From contig CAZLCI010000071.1 of NCBI GenBank assembly GCA_964558115.1, positions 1-9,549 of the forward strand: a stretch of DNA of 9,549 nt, written 5' to 3'. Positions within the stretch are counted from its first letter, which is position 1, and every line of letters starts with the position of its first letter. Both the position numbers and the translations under genes were made by a program. This document shows positions 6,042 through 9,549 of the stretch, piece after piece. The notes under the pieces are model-generated. The model saw only the letters and a program-made list of their open reading frames with translations, searched no databases and had not been told where the DNA came from. The stretch is from UBA3496 sp964558115 (lineage in GTDB: Bacteria > UBA8248).

Positions 6042-6839
6042 ATGGGAGTAATTAAAAACTTAACGAAACAAAAATGCAAGGATGGAAAAGTAACTTTGGG
6101 TTCTGGAGTAAGAATGGCGAATACCGTTGAAGTAGGATTAGCTATGAAAGCCTCTGGTTACGACTGGCTTTTTATAGATCTAGAACATGGACCCTTCACT
6201 CTTGAAACTGCTCAACAAATTTCTATTGCAGCACTTACTCAAGAAATTACTCCTCTAGTAAGGGTAGCTGACCTTGATCCTCATCTTAGCACAAGAATTT
6301 TAGATAGCGGATCTCAAGGAATCATCTTGCCGCACGTAAACAACGCAAAAGAAGCAGAAAAACTCGTCTCTATATGTAAATTTCCTATGGAAGGAAATCG
6401 TAGTTCAGGCGGTGGTCTTGCACACGCCAAATTTGAAAATATGAATCCAAAAGAACTTTTGGAAGATGTTAATAACGAAACTTTGCTCGTTGTAATGATC
6501 GAAACTCCTGAAGCAGGAGATAAGGCTGATGAGATAGCATCCGTTGATGGAATTGATGTTCTTTTAATAGGAACAAATGATTTGAGCACAGGGATGGGTA
6601 TTACAGGACAACATGATCATCCAAAAGTGAATAAAGTATATGACCAAGTTGTAGATGCATGCACAAAACACGGAAAAACTCCTGGCATGGGAGGTTCCTA
6701 TCAACCAGATCTTATAGAAAAGCGAATTAGCGAGGGTATGCGATTTATACTTAGCGGAAGTGACTTAAATTTCATGATTGCTGGAGCATCTGCCCAAGCA
6801 AATATGATAAGAGAAGTTGCGAAAAAATCTGGACTTTAA
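6042..6839 (+). CDS. HpcH/HpaI-family class II (metal-dependent) aldolase
   Basis: A 265-residue TIM-barrel enzyme of the HpcH/HpaI aldolase family, which cleaves 4-hydroxy-2-oxo acids to pyruvate (or oxaloacetate-type products) and an aldehyde. Hallmarks are DWLFIDLEHGPF with catalytic His49, PLVRV with Arg74, ILDSGSQGIILP, the metal ligand Glu154 in MIETPEAG, and Asp180 in GTNDLSTGMG. Length matches the family (about 250-265). Compared with E. coli HpaI, the Gln two residues before the metal Glu is Met152, and the LARA segment reads LAHA (126-129), so substrate preference may differ. The ATG at 6042 has GGGAG 6 bases upstream. It is first in a two-gene operon with an FAH-family gene 32 bases downstream, the same functional pair seen in homoprotocatechuate-type degradation. 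Confidence 0.92.
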   Translation: MGVIKNLTKQKCKDGKVTLGSGVRMANTVEVGLAMKASGYDWLFIDLEHGPFTLETAQQISIAALTQEITPLVRVADLDPHLSTRILDSGSQGIILPHVNNAKEAEKLVSICKFPMEGNRSSGGGLAHAKFENMNPKELLEDVNNETLLVVMIETPEAGDKADEIASVDGIDVLLIGTNDLSTGMGITGQHDHPKVNKVYDQVVDACTKHGKTPGMGGSYQPDLIEKRISEGMRFILSGSDLNFMIAGASAQANMIREVAKKSGL

Positions 6840-6871
6840 TGAAAAACTAATCTCAGTTCACAGGAGAAAAA

Positions 6872-7714
6872 ATGAGAATATTAACATTTGATTCAAATGG
6901 AACAGAAAAATTGGGAGTTCTGACTGATAATGGAGTAGAGGAAATAATCTCTGAATCACAAGATATTTATAAAATTATAGCCGAGAACGGAAAAGTTGAA
7001 ACAAATCAAAAACCGGTACCTATAGAATCTGTAAAATTTCTTTCTCCTATTCAAAATTTAAGAAGACCTGTTATCGCAGTAGGATTGAATTATAAAAAAC
7101 ATTCAGATGAAGGTGCTAGAAAACGCGGTAGAGAAGTAGGTGTATATCCTGAAATACCCTATTTCTTCTGTAAATGGATCGGCACCAACAATCATCATAA
7201 TGGAGAAATTATCTATCATTCATCTACTGAAGAACTCGACTATGAATGCGAACTTGTAATTGTCATTGGTAAGCAAGGAATTAATATTCCAAAGGATAAA
7301 GCACTCGATCATGTATATGGATATACAATCATGAATGAGGTTTCTGCTAGAGATGTTCAACTCAAACACATGCAATGGTTCAAAGGAAAAGCTCTTGACT
7401 CTTTTGGACCTATCGGCCCATGGATCGTGACCAAAGATGAAATAAAAGATGCAAATAATCTCAGAATCCAGACAAGGATAAATGGAGAAACTCGGCAAGA
7501 TTCCAATACGAATGATATGATTTTCGATATCCCAACATTGATTGAATCAGTTTCTGAAGGTCTCACACTCCAACCTGGAGATATGATTGCTACCGGCACA
7601 CCAGAAGGGGTTGGATTTGCCATGGATCCTCCAAGGACTATGCAAATAGGAGATGTTGTCGAATGTGAGATTGATGAAATAGGAATACTAAAAAATCATA
7701 TTGTTGCGCCATAA
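6872..7714 (+). CDS. Fumarylacetoacetate hydrolase (FAH) family protein
   Basis: A 280-residue enzyme with a small N-terminal domain (1-55) and the FAH fold after it. Members hydrolyse or decarboxylate acylpyruvates, isomerise hydroxy-diene-dioates, or hydrolyse fumarylpyruvate. Seen here are AVGLNYKKHSDEG with the likely catalytic His77 and Glu80, the metal pair Glu125 and Glu127 in ELDYECELVIVIG, Lys173 in FKGKALDSFGPIGPW, and the ending TGTPEGVGFAMDPP. The third metal ligand, normally Asp in a 'NDVSARD' motif, is Glu156 here (NEVSARD). AGGAG lies 5 bases before the ATG. It follows the aldolase gene by 32 bases. A role after ring or chain cleavage and before aldol cleavage is inferred from that pairing. 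The precise reaction cannot be assigned. Confidence 0.91.
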   Translation: MRILTFDSNGTEKLGVLTDNGVEEIISESQDIYKIIAENGKVETNQKPVPIESVKFLSPIQNLRRPVIAVGLNYKKHSDEGARKRGREVGVYPEIPYFFCKWIGTNNHHNGEIIYHSSTEELDYECELVIVIGKQGINIPKDKALDHVYGYTIMNEVSARDVQLKHMQWFKGKALDSFGPIGPWIVTKDEIKDANNLRIQTRINGETRQDSNTNDMIFDIPTLIESVSEGLTLQPGDMIATGTPEGVGFAMDPPRTMQIGDVVECEIDEIGILKNHIVAP

Positions 7715-7738
7715 GATACTTACTGATTTTTGAATAGA

Positions 7739-7757
7739 GAAATAGACAAACTATTTC
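7739..7757. repeat. Inverted repeat at the convergent FAH / small-subunit junction
   Basis: GAAATAG-ACAAA-CTATTTC is a perfect 7-base stem with a 5-base loop, overlapping the TAG stop of the leftward hydro-lyase small-subunit gene. It sits in the 36-base convergent gap. No clear T-run follows on either strand, so it may stabilise mRNA ends or act as a weak terminator. Confidence 0.3.
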
Positions 7758-8245
7758 AATGTTTTCTCAAGAAATGGAATTAGTCCGCCTGCTTTGATCA
7801 TGTTCATTATATGTTCCGGAAGAGGTTCGGCCTGCATTGTTTTATCTTGAGTAATATTTCTCACAGCACCTGATATAGGATCAACAGAAAGTTGATCGCC
7901 TTCAGAAATATTCTTACAATCGGGACAAATCAAGACTGGCAAACCTATACAAATTGAATTCCTAAAAAAATTTCTGGCAAAACTTTGCGCTATTACTGCT
8001 CCAATTCCAGCAAATTTAATACCCCGAGGCGCTGTTTCACGACTAGACCCACATCCAAAATTCTTTCCACCTACAATAAAATCATTCTTGTTTACCTTAG
8101 ACGCAAATTTGCTGTCTATTCCCTCCATAACATGAACTGCTAATTTTTCATCTGGAAAACTTGCATAAGCAGCAGGCATTATATATCCAGTATCAATATT
8201 ATCTCCGAACGTCCATGCTTTTCCTTTAATACTAGGATTATTCAT
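7751..8245 (-). CDS. Aconitase-superfamily hydro-lyase small subunit (LeuD-like)
   Basis: A 164-residue swivel domain, the length of archaeal-type LeuD/HacB small subunits and shorter than the roughly 200 residues of E. coli LeuD. Motifs are GDNIDTGYIMPAAY (14-27), NFGCGSSRETAPRGIK (62-77) carrying the substrate-binding Gly-Ser-Ser-Arg loop, and SFARNFFRNSICIGLPV (88-104). It joins the large subunit to hydrate/dehydrate a dicarboxylic or tricarboxylic acid, for example isopropylmalate in leucine synthesis. The first motif departs from the usual GDxIDTDxIIPARYL: Asp becomes Gly20, Arg becomes Ala26, and Leu after Tyr27 becomes Ala28. That loop helps set specificity in isopropylmalate isomerase versus homoaconitase. 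The ATG overlaps the end of the large-subunit gene by 8 bases, with GAGGAG 8 bases upstream, so translation is probably coupled. The leuD name is plausible but not secure. Confidence 0.85.
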   Translation of the reverse strand: MNNPSIKGKAWTFGDNIDTGYIMPAAYASFPDEKLAVHVMEGIDSKFASKVNKNDFIVGGKNFGCGSSRETAPRGIKFAGIGAVIAQSFARNFFRNSICIGLPVLICPDCKNISEGDQLSVDPISGAVRNITQDKTMQAEPLPEHIMNMIKAGGLIPFLEKTLK

Positions 8246-9506
8246 TCAAAAAACTCCTCGGATCAGCAACCTTTCCTTCAATGGCACTCGCAGCAACAGT
8301 TGCGGCAGAGGCTAAATAAATAGAAGCTTCTTCACTACCCATTCTTCCTTTATAATTTCTATTCGCAGAAGAAACACACACTTCTCCAGGACCTAATTGT
8401 CCTGGACCTTTTCCAGAACAAATTCCACAAGTTGTAGGCATTAGTACTCCGCCTGCTTCTATGAGTTTAGATAAGGTCCCATCTTCCATAGCATTATTTA
8501 AAATATCCTTACTAGCGGGAGCAATAAGTAATTGCAAACCTCTTGCAATTCGATGTCCATTTAATACTTTTGCAGCAGCTCTAAGATCCTCTAATTTTGC
8601 ACCTGTACATGAACCTATGTGTGCTCTTTGAATAGGCCCCGAATCTACATTTTCTACCGAGGTCACATTGTCCATTCTATGAGGACACGCTACCTGAGGC
8701 GAAAGATCATTTACGTTATATTCATAAGATGAATGATATTCTGCATTCTCATCTGATTTTAAAATTTCTATATCTCCTTTTATTCCTGCTTTTCTTAAAT
8801 AATCTTCTGTCTTTGTATCAATATCCATAATTGCACTTTTCGCACTAAACTCTGCGGCCATATTAGTAAGAGTCATTCTATCTTCAACAGACATAGAATT
8901 TAGAGTATCTCCTTCAAATTGAATAACTTTATAATCAGCACCATCTACACCCAAATCTTTAAGAGCAAGCAAAGAAAGATCCTTCCCCCATGTCCCTTTT
9001 GGAAGTTCTCCTTTAAATGAAATACGTATTGTTTCAGGTACCCGTAACCAGACTTCACCAGTCGTAAGCACCCCTACACTCTCTGTAGGACCAATAGCGA
9101 CGCCCAAAGCACCCAATGCCCCTGCATTAGTAGTATGACTATCTGTTCCCGTGACCAAGAAACCAGGCTGGATAAAACCTTTTTCTGCAAGAAGAATATG
9201 ACAAATTCCCTCTGCATCATAAAAATGTTCAACTTCTTGCTCTTTTGCCCAAGAACGGGTGACATTTAATACATGCGTTTGAGAATCTTGTATTGGAGGA
9301 TTGTGATGGTCTGCAGTTAAGAGAAAACGATTCTTGTCCCAAATTGGAAGTCCCAATTTTTTGAAATCATCTCCCATTCGAAATGGTCCTTGATTGTCAT
9401 GCATCAAATGTGCATCAACTTTTCCCCATATTATATCTCCAATTTTCACTCTTTCTTTTCCACTAGCTCTCGCAAGTATTTTCTGTGCAACCGTCTGATT
9501 TGACAA
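8238..9506 (-). CDS. Aconitase-superfamily hydro-lyase large subunit (LeuC-like, short archaeal/HacA type)
   Basis: A 422-residue large subunit of 3-isopropylmalate dehydratase / homoaconitase type. [4Fe-4S] ligands are Cys300 (HIGSCTGAKLEDLRAAA) and Cys360/Cys363 (TTCGICSGKG). Other signatures are TADHHNP (64-70), VTGTDSHTTNAGALGALGVAIGP (starting at 118) and SSANRNYKGRMGS (369-381). The length of about 420 and the CGICSG sequence place it in the archaeal-type branch, not the 466-residue E. coli LeuC branch. That branch also includes homoaconitase and dimethylmaleate hydratase. The start is TTG at 9506: the nearest upstream in-frame ATG is followed at once by TAG, and AGAAGGG lies 7 bases before the TTG. 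No leuA or leuB lies in the window, so leucine biosynthesis is the default but unproven role. Only 43 bases upstream are visible. Confidence 0.88.
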   Translation of the reverse strand: MSNQTVAQKILARASGKERVKIGDIIWGKVDAHLMHDNQGPFRMGDDFKKLGLPIWDKNRFLLTADHHNPPIQDSQTHVLNVTRSWAKEQEVEHFYDAEGICHILLAEKGFIQPGFLVTGTDSHTTNAGALGALGVAIGPTESVGVLTTGEVWLRVPETIRISFKGELPKGTWGKDLSLLALKDLGVDGADYKVIQFEGDTLNSMSVEDRMTLTNMAAEFSAKSAIMDIDTKTEDYLRKAGIKGDIEILKSDENAEYHSSYEYNVNDLSPQVACPHRMDNVTSVENVDSGPIQRAHIGSCTGAKLEDLRAAAKVLNGHRIARGLQLLIAPASKDILNNAMEDGTLSKLIEAGGVLMPTTCGICSGKGPGQLGPGEVCVSSANRNYKGRMGSEEASIYLASAATVAASAIEGKVADPRSFLNE

Positions 9507-9513
9507 AGTTTCA

Positions 9514-9520
9514 CCCTTCT
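9514..9520 (-). promoter_or_regulatory. Ribosome-binding site for the TTG start of the large-subunit gene
   Basis: AGAAGGG on the minus strand, 7 bases before TTG at 9506. It overlaps the stop of a two-codon ATG-TAG minimal frame in the same phase (9519-9524), which rules out a longer protein starting at that ATG. Confidence 0.65.
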
Positions 9521-9549
9521 ACATAAAAATTAGACTAAACTTTAGGATC

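Noticed and set aside
1..9549. Defence system, prophage or mobile element
   Set aside because: No transposase, integrase, phage, toxin or nuclease motif, no direct repeat pair and no composition break was seen.

Overview
The window is an AT-rich bacterial chromosome segment. Ribosome-binding sites are purine-rich and several starts are TTG. A gene for an exported CsgG/FlgT-like protein suggests a double-membraned (Gram-negative) bacterium, and the gene content would suit a marine or other free-living oligotroph. I cannot name the lineage from sequence alone. I see no tRNA, rRNA, CRISPR array, transposase or phage gene. All ten genes share similar base composition, so nothing looks recently acquired.

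Left part (1-3283). A minus-strand gene runs off the left edge and encodes a secreted protein with an FlgT-C-like domain followed by a CsgG-like 'IAVLPF' domain. Divergently, a promoter candidate leads into a well-formed TPP riboswitch, then thiC (HMP-phosphate synthase) and a small single-domain rhodanese, so thiamine pyrophosphate probably controls both.

Middle part (3284-7714). Two divergent operons meet at a 132-base intergenic region. Leftward: a VOC-family metalloenzyme (extradiol-dioxygenase-like), an SsuD-like FMNH2-dependent monooxygenase and a zinc-free quinone-oxidoreductase-type reductase. Rightward: an HpcH/HpaI-type class II aldolase and a fumarylacetoacetate-hydrolase (FAH) family enzyme. 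Together these look like a compact catabolic module: oxygenation, C-C or C-S cleavage, then hydrolysis or isomerisation and aldol cleavage to central metabolites. The substrate is unknown.

Right part (7715-9549). A leftward, overlapping gene pair encodes the large and small subunits of an aconitase-superfamily hydro-lyase of the short (about 420-residue) LeuC / homoaconitase type. The [4Fe-4S] cysteines are intact, but the small-subunit loop that sets substrate specificity is atypical. The pair may be leucine biosynthesis (leuC/leuD), or a hydratase serving the neighbouring catabolic module.

Three start codons were placed by ribosome-binding site and motif evidence rather than by longest frame: thiC at 1161, the SsuD-like gene at 5398, and TTG starts for the VOC and leuC-like genes.
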